DNA of 64,000 nucleotides from Corallium rubrum (GCA_964035015.1 CAXIUP010000029.1:10001-74000), one strand, 5' to 3'; shown: positions 52,362 to 63,915, counted from the stretch's first letter. Made by a program: numbers and translations. The notes: generated by a model not told the origin, from the letters alone.

Positions 52362-53309
52362 TAAAACCAATGTATAAATAAGCTGGTGTTAACATCTTTC
52401 TATTGATGGTATTACATTTCTTTCGACATAATTGTGGTTCACTTTGTAACGTAGTAAATTGATATTAAATGGAATTTCCCATGTGGTGCACAAGTAAAAC
52501 CAGTCCATTTATAGCTTCGTGCAATCAGGGGGAAAATGTATGTGATCGCCACGGAAAACTTTGCACGCTTTTCTGAACGGCTTATCATCCGATTCTGTTC
52601 TTTCAATCCGTTTATCAAAATTCCTTTCGATTGTCTTTTATGTGTGCTTCGACATGTCGCCTATGGGTGAGAGCGTATAAATTATTTGGTGAGAGCTAAA
52701 GAGTAAACTGTAAAGTAATTATAGCCAAGCTGGCTGCGAAGAAAGTGCTCAAAAGGAACTCATTTCTTGAAATATTAAACCTTCTGGAAAACTACGTATA
52801 GTCCATGTTTAAAATGCGCTGCGAGAATCTTAGATAATTCAGTGAGTTTCCATGTGGAACGAAGTAGAAAACTATTCAATTTCTACAATAGAAAAGTCGG
52901 GCACGCGACATTTTAAACACAAAGCCGAAACGAAGATATATCTAATTATAACTAAGTTATCTGATGGATAGAAGCAAGTGAATGTCCTTTATTTTGAAGC
53001 GACACAAAACATTATGTATATAACATTCATTCTACCAAAGATTTTACTTAATAGCAATATTGCTGTGACAAACAAGTTTCGGGTTGGGCATTTTATGGGT
53101 GTAAAGTTAAAGTAATTAGCCAAGGTAGCCCGAAAGGAACAACTCAATTATTAGACAGTCACTGAACCTCAAACGAAGCAAAATAGAGGGACGGTTCGCA
53201 GTCTAGAGAAAACGCCGATTTTTACCGCATTTTACGACCCACGACTTTTTATCCACGACCCACAACAGTTATTTTACGCTTATAAGCTGAATTGCATTAA
53301 TGCGCGCTC
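52362..53309. other. non-coding stretch
   Basis: No gene or clear repeat. Near 53225-53265 a short TTTACGACCCACGACTTTTT / TTTATCCACGACCCACAAC direct duplication. Confidence 0.5.
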
Positions 53310-53697
53310 GTCATAATCCGTTTGAACGGTTGTAGTAAACCATTTAAACGCTTGTGCTACCTATAAAGTAAACCATTCCAACGTTTGTTGCAACCATTTG
53401 AAAGCTTCATTTCATCCATTTGAACGGCTATTATCCCCGTTCGACCGCCTGTTGCTAACCGTTTAGTTAGTTTGCCAAACTGTTCGAACGTTTTGGGAAA
53501 CCGTCCGAACGCCTGTTATTATCCATTTGAACGCCTGTTATTAACCGTTCGAACACCTGTTATTATCCGTTCGACTGCCTGTTGTTTTCCCAAACCGTTT
53601 GAACGTTTTTGGAAACTATTTGTCATCCGTTCGCCGTCCGTTTTTTTGGCCGTTTTAACGGAAAAGCGTTAAGGTACGTTTCCGCGTGGAGGGTCAC
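53310..53697. repeat. CCGTTTGAACG-word repeat, copy 2 (inverted relative to copy 1)
   Basis: Runs from CCGTTTGAACGGTTGTAGTA to GTACGTTTCCGCGTGGAGGG-TCAC, the mirror of copy 1. In between at least 15 words of the type CCGTTCGAACG, CCATTTGAACG, ACCGTTCGAAC followed by CCTGTTATTA spacers, period near 22 bp. Confidence 0.82.
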
Positions 53698-53699
53698 AT

Positions 53700-55210
53700 A
53701 TACATACATGTACTAGAAATACATGAATGCAACAACCCCTCGCCCGCTTTTATTAAATGGTTTTTTGAAACACCCACCCACCCACCTACCATGATTAAAA
53801 TAAGCACATCTGATATACAGCCAATAATAGCCCAATATAAAAACAAACAGATATAAAAACAAATAATCCTCAAGATAAGTCTATAATTTATAAGATGACT
53901 AAACTGACTTAACATTTCAAAGCAAAACTTATAGATTTCATTATTAAATTCTGGTTGTACAAAATATGTTTTTAGGAGGTTTCAAACGGGATTATTTTTA
54001 ACAAGCTTTAAATGGCTTCCCCTTGCATACATGTTTTGCAAAGGCAGAATTAAATGTCAACAGCTCAAAAATTACATTTATAAAAGAGTCCAGGATAAAA
54101 ACAATTCGGTAAACAGACAACGTTTCAGTCGAAAATTTGGAAATACAGCCAAAAAAATGGCCAAAGCCCATGAGTATTTAATAACAAAAGGTGATTGCAA
54201 TGCCAATAAAATCATCACGTCTACATAAGCTTATAAAGGTAGTGTTTTAAGTTAGCTTTAGTTAAGCTGATTTATGGTTTGGACGAGCAAAGGGAAAGCA
54301 CGAAAACGTGAAGCAGTATATTGTTTAGGTTAAGCGAAAACTTTAAAACAAAATCCTACCGTTAACTTTTGACCATGGAATCACTGTAATTCAGATCGAG
54401 TTTTTGTTTACCATGCGTCGTTTGGTTTCTTCAAGTTCTCTGGTTTCTCTTCAAGATATATTAAACGGGTTGTTCGTATCCTTCTTTTCTTCGTGCTCCA
54501 TTTCGTTTCGTTTAAATAAACGAAAGCAAAATACTATTTCATTTGCTTGAGAGTTTATAGTTTTCTGCATCGCTAGTCACCAGTGTCCAACAATTCTTAC
54601 CGCGTGACACCGTCCCGAACATATATATATATAAACTATTTCCGAGATTACGTTCCCTTCCCTTTTTCTCCACGCGTGTAAAATGGACTCCACGCATGTC
54701 GAGATTAGCACCCTCACCGGGCTCCGGGCCTTCGGCCCTCCGCCCGGCTCGGGGACAAAGCATAATTATGTTAGTTAATTTTTGAAAAAATTATATAAAT
54801 GTACATGTACAGTACCAGTAATGTTTATTTTTTACAATAATAATTTATATTTCATCAATACACAGATAGAAAAAATGTTCAAGACATTTTCAGTCACACT
54901 GTCACACTAGCTATTGTAAATAATAGCATTGTCATAATAATAATAAGGGCCAGTCCGTGTTGATGTACTTCAAATGAATAATTGGTTGAAATTTTGTTGA
55001 ATGAAATATAAATATAGTTTTTGCAAAACATAGAAAAAATTCATTGGTTAGTTTATTACTTTTATGTTGCTGTTATACATAGTACAACCCAGACTGAATT
55101 ATCAATAGCACCTTTTTAGTTTTTCATATAAACTTATTTACAGCATAACTTCCAGTTAAATGTTTTTGTATATTAGTAGGATGTTTTCAACTTGAAGTTC
55201 GAAACTTAAG
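53700..55210. other. non-coding stretch
   Basis: A short GC-rich palindrome around CCGGGCTCCGGGCC-TTCGGCCCTCCGCCCGG near 54716-54750 and a lysine-rich short open frame at 54031-54228 without family likeness. No supported gene. Confidence 0.5.
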
Positions 55211-55218
55211 TAGTACTT

Positions 55219-55260
55219 GTGACACACACAAAGTAATGTGTTTATTCTTGTGTGTGTCAC
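55219..55260. repeat. 13-bp inverted repeat GTGACACACACAA
   Basis: GTGACACACACAA (55219-55231) and TTGTGTGTGTCAC (55248-55260); GTGTCACA words continue to 55305. Confidence 0.85.
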
Positions 55261-55547
55261 ACATGTAGCCACCTGGATGTGTCACATACACACTTGTGTG
55301 ACACATGATTTGACTCATTCCCAGGTATAAATACCTTAAACAATCTGCCGTCTAGGTTTTAGTGGCTAAATGTTTAGAGCAAAATTATTTCCAGCATTCA
55401 GAAGGTTGCAAGTTTGTTTCCTGTTGGTCTGTGGAGCTCAGAGTTTTCTGAGTTTAACTACTTGCATATGTACTTACTACATATGTATACAACAGCTTGC
55501 ACAGTAAAAGCCAACAAAACTTTACAAACTTCAAGCTGAAAAAACAT

Positions 55548-55790
55548 TTACTGTATATTTAAGAGATTGTCAATTAGGGTATTGGCACTTTGTTCTTGAT
55601 TACCTGACTTGTCGAGTTCCTCCATATGCACATCTACATGTACAAAGTCACTTTCACACAGTAAATTACAACGTTCAAAGTCATCTCTTATGCTTTCCCA
55701 CTCCTGCTCTATTGCCAGATCCTCGTCATCATCCTGTGTGTTCATGATTTCACCAGTGTTTAATTCTTCATTTGTCAAATCACCAAAGAC
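55548..55790 (-). pseudogene. Tigger/pogo-type transposase C-terminal fragment
   Basis: Acidic EDLAIEQEWESIRDDFERCN, then SDFVHVDVHMEELDKSGNQE and TLIDNLLNIQ. The pattern W-x2-I/L...(F/Y)VxVD...LTxxxII is that of the C terminus of Tigger/jerky transposases. The catalytic core is absent. Confidence 0.5.
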
Positions 55791-55872
55791 ATCATTTATA
55801 GCATCTTAGATAGCTATGGCATGTTTTCTCCGCCACACTTCAACAAAATGTACAACATCTTGCATATGCTGA

Positions 55873-55942
55873 AACAATTATTCACCGAAGCGGCTCAGTG
55901 AATATCCAGCACTATTCACCTCCACTTCGGTGAATAATTGTT
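55873..55942. repeat. 18-bp perfect inverted repeat
   Basis: AACAATTATTCACCGAAG (55873-55890) and CTTCGGTGAATAATTGTT (55925-55942) around a 34-base loop; small MITE-like hairpin. Confidence 0.88.
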
Positions 55943-55949
55943 AAATATA

Positions 55950-56920
55950 TTCACACATCTCAAGCCAGTATCACATGTATGCCGACTGCCGAAATACTCC
56001 ATTGAATAGACAATAGAGTATCGCTTCTGGGTGCAGATAAATTACGTTGGGTCTTAGCTAGATACCCATAATGTTATAAAGCAAATAGTACTGCGGATAA
56101 CATAAGGTCTTTATTGGCCGTTCCCTAAAATATACTATGCCACCAGATTGTTGTGATATACGAAACTTCGATCAGTACGACATTTATAGTTCGAGTCGTC
56201 TAGCGTTACAATATTTCTGCTCTGGTTCTTGGTTCTATTACTTACAACTAATTTGCTCTGAGTTACTGTTTATATATCCCACATTTCAGCGACTCATGCA
56301 ATTTCAGCTAGTTTGTACAATCACGACATAATTTGTGCAGGCGATAAAACTGCGTGGTCATGCATTCACGTGCCAGACCCTTGTTAACCAAATACTTATT
56401 ACTGATAATATGTAAAGAAACTCGCGCTAGAGATTAAGTTGAACATATATGCATGGATCGAATGCGGACAACTGTACAGTGTATACATTCAAGACCAACA
56501 TTAACATCACTAAAGACACCTTATGTATATTGAAAACCAGTTCTCTGTAACACCACTGCCAAACTGATTTCTAAGTGATTATTGTTATAGTGATATAGTA
56601 TAACATACTGACTTTTAGCAAATCACATGACCAGACCGACGATAAAATTGCACAAAAATTGCACGCAAAACAACCTAATTCTTAGACCAACATTCTACCC
56701 TCCATAATGGTTCTGTTGACGACGTTGCTGCGATCACTTCAACATTTTTACGGCGACGACGTTTATTCGAACGCTGATCAAAAGTAATCAAAACGTTTTT
56801 GCTTGACCTTTTATATTGACCTCGCGATTCAATGGGAAAATGAATATCCAGAGGTCATCAACACATCGGTAATATAGAACTTCACTATAACGCTAAAATA
56901 AAGTCGTTCTATTCAGAATC
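55950..56920. other. non-coding stretch before the gypsy element
   Basis: No gene or repeat of note; it ends with the 5-bp duplication ATAGC at 56921-56925. Confidence 0.5.
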
Positions 56921-56925
56921 ATAGC

Positions 56926-57076
56926 TGTAATATTTCAAGTATTCCAATAGATAAATGTATAAACACGTCTTCGCTTAAACACACACAAAACCACAGTGAC
57001 GTTTAATAAGACAATCACTAAATATAAACATATTCACCCACACATGGGTGGGGTGGGTGATGACATAAACACTACA
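56926..57076 (-). repeat. gypsy 3' LTR
   Basis: Identical to 60989-61139 by eye over 151 bp. Confidence 0.93.
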
Positions 57077-57095
57077 TCACTCCCTTCTTTTAAGT
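57077..57095 (-). promoter_or_regulatory. gypsy polypurine tract
   Basis: Minus strand AAAAGAAGGGAGTGA directly before the 3' LTR; primes plus-strand synthesis. Confidence 0.7.
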
Positions 57096-57172
57096 TTTTC
57101 TTTCTGTTAACAAAATATGAAAATATAGTTCGCAAGATTGTTTTGTATTTGTCATTGTTTTTTAGTTCATGT

Positions 57173-57958
57173 TTAACTGTCTGTATCAGTATAACGACTT
57201 GGAGGTCTCCTGCTTCTTGTCGGGTATCTGTTGGGTGTTTCTTGCTGTATTTGATTACCATTTGGAGAACAAAGTTGATTGTCATCTTGCGACGTTGATG
57301 ATGAGTGTTCCTCAGTTGAAGCTGGAGTGGACAGAAGTTTAAAATGGCTGCTATTTCGTGTGACATCTGTTTCATCATTTGAAGCAGTTATCATTGATCC
57401 TTTTCGTTTCTGTACCACCAATGGGTGTTTATCATAAGGTGTCCTAAGTTTTCCTTTGGCTTGATCTTGAACTAATACTGTGTCTCCTGGTTGAATAATA
57501 CAGTCAGAAGCGTTCCGAGTTCTCTCAGCATATGCCTTCATTTTCTCCTTGGCTGCATAATCTTTCTTTCGCATGGCTTCTTTGTCAAGGGCTGGTGCAT
57601 GGGTATCAGTGAGCTGGCTTTGAGGTAATCGTGTCCTTATTGGTCTTCCAAACAAGGCAGTTGCGGGTGGTATACCAGTTGTTGAATGCGGTGTGGCACG
57701 ATAATTGCGCAAAAAACAGTATAAATCTTGTTTCCACGAATCAGCAGTACGAAGGGCTTTCTTAAGAGTGCGCATGAACCGCTCCACTTCCCCATTGGCT
57801 TCAGGCCAGTAGGGCGTGACTTTACGATGATTAAAGCCAAGGTGCACAGCAAACTGTTTAAAATCTGTACTGTTAAAAGGCGGTCCATTGTCTGATCGGA
57901 GTAGGCGAGGTATTCCAAACGTTGAAAAAATTTGATCAAGATGTGGAATAACAGCCTT
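57173..57958 (-). pseudogene. gypsy integrase, N-terminal half deleted
   Basis: After the junction near 57958 the second frame reads IPHLDQIFSTFGIPRLLRSD, where RSDNG is the second catalytic Asp, then YWPEANGEVERFMRTLKKAL with the catalytic Glu, NYRATPHSTTG and a C-terminal GDTVLVQDQAKGKL chromo/GPY-like module ending at 57173. The HHCC zinc domain and the first catalytic Asp, about 110 residues by comparison with typical gypsy integrases, are missing and the frame is shifted. Confidence 0.88.
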
Positions 57959-60849
57959 GAACCTCGGAGTATGAGATCATCACTGTTTGACACGGTAAGT
58001 TCATGTTGTACGGACTTGAATATCTTGAGGGCTCGGAGATTGATTGGGCCTTGCAAACTGTCAAGCTTATACCACTGCTGGGTGCGGATAAGTTTAGCTA
58101 GGGCTTGTAACGTGTTGTCAGCTTTGGTTGCCTCTTTTATTGCATCAAGTGTAAGAGTTTTTGGCACTGCGTGTGTGGCAAGAAAATGGATGTAGCATTC
58201 AGCTGAAGTAGATGCTTTGTCGTTGCTTGTGGAACAACATTCAGGTATGTGGCGTGACATGTAGTCTGCAGGATTGCTTTTGCCTTCTCGATACATGACC
58301 GTGTAATCGTAGTTTTGCAGCTTGAATACCCAGTTGGCAATTCTTGCAGGTGGACTTGATCTGGGCTTGTTGAAGATAGATACAAGTGGTTTATGATCTG
58401 TTATAATGGTGAATTTAGTCCCTATGAGATAAAGACGGAAGTGGATGCAGCCCCAAGCAACAGCTAGTGCCTCTCGTTCTGTCTGTGAATAACGTTGTTC
58501 AACAGCATTCAGTGCCTTGCTAGCATAGGCAACAACCTTGCCTTTCTGTACAAGGATGGCACCTAAGCCAACTGGACTGGCATCAACGATAAGTTCAGGT
58601 GCCTGAGAAGTGTTGTAGTAGGTAGTGACAACGTCGGAACACAAGGCATTCTTTAGCATGGTTAGTGATTTGTCTTCAACTTCTCCCCAGTGCCATGGCA
58701 CCTCTTGATGTGTCAGCTTTCTGAGTGGGGCGACGATCGTTGCAAAGTTTGGAATATATCGCGAACAGTAGTTCGCAAGGCCGAGAAGGCTGGATAATTC
58801 TTTCTTATCTTTGGGTGCTGTGGTATTCTTGATGGCACTCACTTTCTTTGGATCAGGTGCAATTCCATCTTTGGAGAACACATGACCAAAGAATTCAACA
58901 GAATCTCGGTTAAACTGGCATTTCTCTTTGTTGAGGGTGATATTTCTTTCATCAAGCGCTTGGAAGACTCGTGTAAGATTTTCATCATGTTGCTCTTGGG
59001 TAACGCCATGAACCAGGATGTCATCAGAGATATTCAAAGCTCCAGGAATGTTTTGAAGAACCTCTCTGATAACATTCTGGAAAATTTCAGCAGCTGAGGA
59101 TATTCCGAAACTTAATCTCTTGTAGCGTCTTAGGCCAACGTGTGTGGAGAAGGTTGTAATGGACCGTGACTCTGGAGACAATTCGAGTTGATGATATCCA
59201 TGGTTTAAATCAAGTGTTGAAAAGACGGTTGAGCCATTGAGTTGTGCAATTATGTCATCCACAGTCGGGGTGATGTGACGCTCTCGTCGAATGGCTTTGT
59301 TTGGCGCTCTCATGTCCACACAAAGTCTTATTTTGGCAGGTGTTTTCGGTTTGGGAACAACCACCACAGGAGACACCCATGGTGTTGGGCCTTCCACTTC
59401 TTCAATGATGTCTAACTGTTGTAGACGTTCTAACTCTTGCTCGACTTGTTTCCGTTGATGAAAAGGGATTCGGCGATGTTGTTGTGCAAGCGGAGGAATG
59501 CTTTTATCGATGTGGAGTTTGACGGTTTTGTCTTTGACCTTGCCAATGCCATGAAAGAGGTGATCATATTTGTGTACAAGTGTATCGGCTACGGATGGCG
59601 TTGGATTGACTGTGTTTGCTATTTGTATAAGGCCAAGTTCACAAGCTGTTTGATAGCTAAGTAAGGAACCAGGGTTGCCACATACTACGTGGAAGTCAGC
59701 TATTGTAATCTTGGTTTTGGATTCAACTTCCGCGGTAAACATTCCAAGGAGGCGAAGAGGTTTGTCCGTTCCATAAGCTTTGATGTTTGTTTTGTCGCAT
59801 TTCAATGTTGGAATTTTCTTGATTGTATTAAAATCGTGTTCATCGAGAATGTTAACGCTAGCCCCAGAGTCAACTAAAACATTAAGAGAAGTCCCATGAA
59901 CGAGAATTGTCGTAGTTGGCAGGGTTTCGTTGTTGTTGGAATGAGCCGCTTTTTTCGCTTTATTGAGACTGAAAACGAAACTATCATCTGATGACTCACC
60001 GGAAGTACCCAATTGCTCTGCGGAGGTCAAACAATGCTCACAACGAGATGTAGGGTAAGAGTCCGTGATTTGCTGCACGCTTTTCTCTTTCGACTTTGAT
60101 TTACAAACACGGGCGAAATGATTAAGCTTGCCACAATTGTCGCACGTCTTACCTTTTGCTGGACAAGTGGTCGTATGGGGATAGGACCCTCCACAAAAAT
60201 AGCAAGTTCCGCTTGGTTTACGTTTTGAAGTGTCACGGCGTCGTCGCTCGTCATGTTGAAACGTTCGGTCTTGTACACGATTGACCAAATCTTCGTTACT
60301 TTGCAGTGGTTGCTCGATGTCTGCGGCTTGCTTATTCGCCAGTTCCATTGCTCTCCCAGCGTCTAACAGATCCTTTAGCGACCAGTCGGAATGTTGTAAT
60401 GCACGACGGCGAAGTTTACGCGATAAACATGATTGAATTATCTGTGTTTTGATTTCTTTGTCTTTGTGGTCGAAATCACACGGCATTGCTAAGTGCTGTA
60501 GTCTTGTGTGATAGGTATCCAGCGACTCATCCTGTTGCTGTTTCGCTTGACGGAAGCAATACGTTGAAAATTCAGAATTCGTTGAGCGAGAAAAATGTGA
60601 ATTTAAAGCGTCAATTGCAGCTTTGTAGTCGGTGTCTTCGCCAGTATTTGGTAAGGTGTCAAATATGTCGTTTAGTTCTTCGCCACCATAATGCAGGAGT
60701 AGAGCACGCTTTCTTTTCATGTCCTCTTTGATGTTTAGGCAAGTCACCATGTTTTCAAACCTTCGCAACCACTTCTTCCAGCGAACTGCTGTGGAGGACG
60801 TTTCAGCATGGACATCAAAAGGAGGGAATGTTGGCAGTGACGACGCCAT
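57958..60849 (-). CDS. gypsy Gag-Pol (Gag, protease, RT, RNase H)
   Basis: Single frame from MASSLPTFPPFDVHAETSST. Gag (residues 1-200) then two zinc knuckles (CYFCGGSYPHTTTC, CDNCGKLNHFARVC), an aspartic protease (VLVDSGASVNIL), RT (RLCVDMRAPNKAI, TLDLNHGYHQLEL, FGISSAAEIFQ, NISDDILVHG with the Asp pair), RNase H (LIVDASPVGLGAIL, SQTEREALAVAW, ITDHKPLVSIF) and a tether (REGKSNPADYMSRH). All catalytic residues visible. After ILRGSR the frame enters out-of-frame integrase sequence. Confidence 0.93.
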
Positions 60850-60970
60850 TTGGCGGGAGATGAATAGACTTTCTCGATCCTCTGCCTTCGAATATAAATC
60901 TCACGGATAAACTCGGATGATTAAATAAATTGTGTTCTGATGTCCCGTGCAGTATATAAGTATAAAATCC

Positions 60971-60987
60971 TCGATGCCTCGTCGCCA
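60971..60987 (-). promoter_or_regulatory. gypsy primer-binding site
   Basis: Minus strand TGGCGACGAGGCATCGA begins one base after the 5' LTR, the place and TGG start expected for a site complementary to a tRNA 3' end. The tRNA species is not determined. Confidence 0.7.
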
Positions 60988-60988
60988 A

Positions 60989-61139
60989 TGTAATATTTCA
61001 AGTATTCCAATAGATAAATGTATAAACACGTCTTCGCTTAAACACACACAAAACCACAGTGACGTTTAATAAGACAATCACTAAATATAAACATATTCAC
61101 CCACACATGGGTGGGGTGGGTGATGACATAAACACTACA
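60989..61139 (-). repeat. gypsy 5' LTR
   Basis: Minus-strand reading starts TGTAGTGTTTATGTCATC and ends GAAATATTACA. Includes CCCACCCATG-rich and TTTAAGCGAAG words; no TATA box is clear. Confidence 0.93.
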
Positions 61140-61183
61140 ATAGCCATCCCAATTTGCTCAAAAACGGCTAATAATACCAGTTA

Positions 61184-61790
61184 CAGTGGAACCCCGTTAA
61201 TACGGTCACCAACGGGCCATAACAATTTGGCCGTATTAACGGGGTAGGGTCAAATTTCATGACTGTTCTCTTTCAAGTAATGTCATGACAGTTTTTATTA
61301 CAGTCGCACTTCTAAACAACAATTTACTTTAAACGGAGCCAAACATAACTAAATAAGAACTGAACATAAATAAACATAACTGAATTTCACAAGCAAAAAC
61401 CAACAGCTATATGTCAGGATTTTAAAAAGAAATCTGTGACTTTTGATTGACTTTTCTTGTGTTCAAGCCAATCACTTTGCATCTGGCAAATAACTTTTGA
61501 GAGGTCGTTTGCTGTATTAGAGTTTCCCCTAGACTCCAGAAAACGCAAAACGTCCTCAAGGCTAGCTATTGCTTCTCGATAAGAGGTCAGTTTCGGTATT
61601 GATACTGAAACTTGTTGAACTCCTTCATCATTTGCCTCGTTGTCCTCGTCATTATCGTCAACAGCTGCTTGATCCTTGCCCACTTGACGAAAAAAAATAT
61701 CTTCCCAAGTTAGTTTCTGGATAATTTCTTTTAGGATACCACTTTCCATCCAGGCTTTGCGTTGACTGAAATATTGGCATGGCAATGTTG
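61184..61790 (-). mobile_element. Tigger/pogo DNA transposon, 3' end with transposase fragment
   Basis: CAGTGGAACCCCGTTAATAC at 61184 after a TA is a Tigger-type terminus. It includes a 14-bp inverted pair CCCCGTTAATACGG...CCGTATTAACGGGG (61191-61248). The transposase C terminus follows on the minus strand. The other terminus was not found. Confidence 0.7.
61414..61785 (-). pseudogene. Tigger-type transposase C-terminal part
   Basis: SQRKAWMESGILKEI recalls the W-M-x-S/T block before the third catalytic Asp of pogo transposases. LTWEDIFF, an acidic stretch DDNDEDNEANDEG, then SYREAIASLEDVLRFLESRG and the terminal QSKVTDFFLKS, the usual Q-x-TxxxFF end. The DDE core between them is deleted. 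Confidence 0.7.
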
Positions 61791-61799
61791 ATCTATCTG

Positions 61800-62740
61800 A
61801 ATTTAATAATCATGCGAGTGCAACAGTATGACTTGATAAAAAAGTGAAATAAACAAAATAAGTGCAAAAGCTTTCATGCTGAGGTGGTGACCATTTTTCC
61901 AGTTTTCCGTATAATAAAATGGTATTTAATAGCAATAATTCCAAAAACTAGTTTCTAGGTAAATACCACAACAACTACTGTAGGACAGTACCAATTAATG
62001 AAAATGGAATTATGCAAGGTTTTTGTTTGAATTTGGCAATATCAGATACTGCAAAAAGACTATAATTGAGCTACTAAACCAGAAAGTAGCCACACTGCTT
62101 GACTGTAGAATGGATGAACTGCCCAAAGTTTCAATTTCTATGCCTTAAATTATATTTTTAAATAATATATTTAAAATAATATATTTTATGGAAATGGTAC
62201 TTGGCTATAGTTTCTCAGTCTTACTCTATGGTTAGGTTCTCTGTTGGAGTAAAAGTTTCAAAATAGCCTCAGTGGCCTGCATACTGGCCACTTCATGCCC
62301 CAAAAAACATTGAAATATACTGTAGGGTGATTCCTCAGGTAGAGGAGAGACAATAAACATAAACTATGTTACTACAACATCTAACATTATCTTCTTAAGA
62401 CTTCGGATCTTAAACCATCATGAATTGTCTATACTGTATTGCTTTAAGTTTATTGAATAAACTCGTGAGTGATCTATGATCTCTCCTTACATGAAATACA
62501 CAAATAGGAAGAGAAACATTCTTTAGAGAAACCTACTGTACAGTACATGTATCTTTATAAAAAACCCTAGCAATTTTAATGTAAAATGAATATTAACGAC
62601 CCCATTTCTTGATAATTATTTGTTAATAAATTATAAAAACATAAACAAACTAGTAAGCAATAGGCGGCATATATACTTCAGTTCTTACTTGAAGTACTTA
62701 CTTGAGCCATTGGTTAATCATTGTATTTGTAACTAGTTTA
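61800..62740. other. non-coding stretch
   Basis: AT-rich; a TTTAAATAATATA doublet near 62153-62190. No gene. Confidence 0.5.
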
Positions 62741-62744
62741 CATT

Positions 62745-62958
62745 TACCATTACCATTACCATTACCATTACCATTACCATTACCATTACCATTACCATTA
62801 CCATTACCATTACCATTACCATTACCATTACCATTACCATTACCATTACCATTACCATTACCATTACCATTACCATTACCATTACCATTACCATTACCAT
62901 TACCATTACCATTACCATTACCATTACCATTACCATTACCATTACCATTACCATTACC
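62745..62958. repeat. (CCATTA)n hexamer satellite
   Basis: About 35 near-perfect copies of CCATTA (ATTACC). It is not the TTAGGG/CCCTAA telomere repeat. Spurious frames give Gly-Asn, Pro-Leu and Met-Val runs. Confidence 0.97.
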
Positions 62959-62959
62959 A

Positions 62960-63330
62960 ATCTGAGTATTTCCAACAAGTTGCCATTCTATCACAAGGTG
63001 CATTTACATATTATACGTCCTCAATGATTCATTATAAACCGATGCAATTAATGGTACAAAAGTATCATTTATGTGCCTTGTTTATTACAGTATGTACAGC
63101 TAATAACTACAAACAAAAACCTAGCTGTGCGAATTTCCAACAAATATTATTACAGTGTATGTGCTTCCTGTTCTTTCAAATGCATGAAAATAATATGGAT
63201 TTTTCACATGAAAACTCAGACTTAAATAAAGCCGCATGCTGAACAAGTTCAGTGCTTGGTTATATATTTTTGACAACCTGGCTAAAATGATTTACCTTTC
63301 ATTTCATTTCATTTCATTCAGGACGAGCAG
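62960..63330. other. non-coding stretch
   Basis: No gene; a short ATTTC repeat at 63297-63318. Confidence 0.5.
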
Positions 63331-63336
63331 TTTTCG

Positions 63337-63393
63337 CTACAAGGCTGTTCTTTCAAGGCCAGTTCCTTCTGCAATATCCAGGGGAGTTAATTT
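63337..63393 (-). CDS. possible terminal exon of an ankyrin-repeat protein
   Basis: After a CTTTTACAG acceptor (minus strand) the exon reads KLTPLDIAEGTGLERTAL then TAG at 63337-63339. LTPLDIAE-x2-G fits the first helix of an ankyrin repeat. Only 18 codons, so it may be chance; upstream exons would lie beyond 64 kb. Confidence 0.3.
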   Translation of the reverse strand, partial: KLTPLDIAEGTGLERTAL

Positions 63394-63479
63394 CTGTAAA
63401 AGAAGCAGGAAAGAGAGAAAAGGATGACAGAAGTGAAAAAATATGGTGTAATGTTACACTGCCGAAAGGGTAAATTGAC

Positions 63480-63915
63480 TATACGTTGGTGTAAAACTAC
63501 ACCAAAAACTGGTGTAATCTAACCTTTCAACCGTGTAAAATTACACTAGAAGTGTGTCTTTACACTGTATTGGTGTAAAATAGCTTGCAGCTGTGTGGAC
63601 ACCATCTTGGTGTGAATCTACACTTGGAGAGTAAACTTGCACCAAAACATGTTCTTTTACACCAATACAGTGTAAATTAGCTTGCAGCTGTGTGGACACC
63701 ATCTTGGTGTAAATTCACACTTGGAGAGTAAACTTGCACCAAAACATGTTCTTTTGTAAATTAGCTTGCAGCTGTGTGTACACCATCTTGGTGTAAATTT
63801 ACACTTGGAGAGTAAACTTACACCAAAACATGTTCTTTTACACTGTGAGTGTGAAATAGCTGGCAGCTGTGTGGACACTATCGTGGTGTAAATTTACACT
63901 TGGAGGGTAAACTTA
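63480..63915. repeat. minisatellite with TGTAAATTTACA palindromes
   Basis: Four copies (starting about 63582, 63679, 63762, 63857) of a unit of 82-97 bp: AGCTTGCAGCTGTGTGGACA, CATCTTGGTGTAAATTTACAC, TTGGAGAGTAAACTTGCACC, AAAACATGTTCTTTTACAC. The third spacing is shorter because 12-15 bases are missing from copy 2. GTGTAAA/TTTACAC words also continue upstream from 63440. Confidence 0.88.

Larger units (their letters stand above)
56926..61139 (-). mobile_element. Ty3/gypsy LTR retrotransposon with identical LTRs
   Basis: Two 151-bp LTRs (56926-57076 and 60989-61139), TG...CA bounded, flanked by ATAGC at 56921-56925 and 61140-61144. I saw no base difference between the LTRs, implying very recent insertion. 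Read on the minus strand: LTR, tRNA primer site, gag-pol, integrase remnant, purine tract, LTR. The body is only 3.9 kb because part of the integrase is deleted. Confidence 0.95.

Noticed and set aside
54031..54228. Small lysine-rich protein
   Set aside because: No recognisable domain, no splice context and strongly AT-driven composition.
54700..54760. GC-rich palindrome as an rRNA or terminator structure
   Set aside because: Isolated short GC hairpin without rRNA sequence or bacterial context.
55365..55450. Third tRNA-like sequence
   Set aside because: The A-box and B-box likeness (TAGTGGCTAA, GCAAGTTTGTTTCC) is too weak and no stem pairs.
62745..62958. (CCATTA)n as an interstitial telomere
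   Set aside because: The unit differs from TTAGGG/CCCTAA and other known animal telomere units.
62698..63003. Gly-Asn, Pro-Leu and Met-Val repeat proteins
   Set aside because: Translations of the hexamer satellite with no flanking domain or start context.
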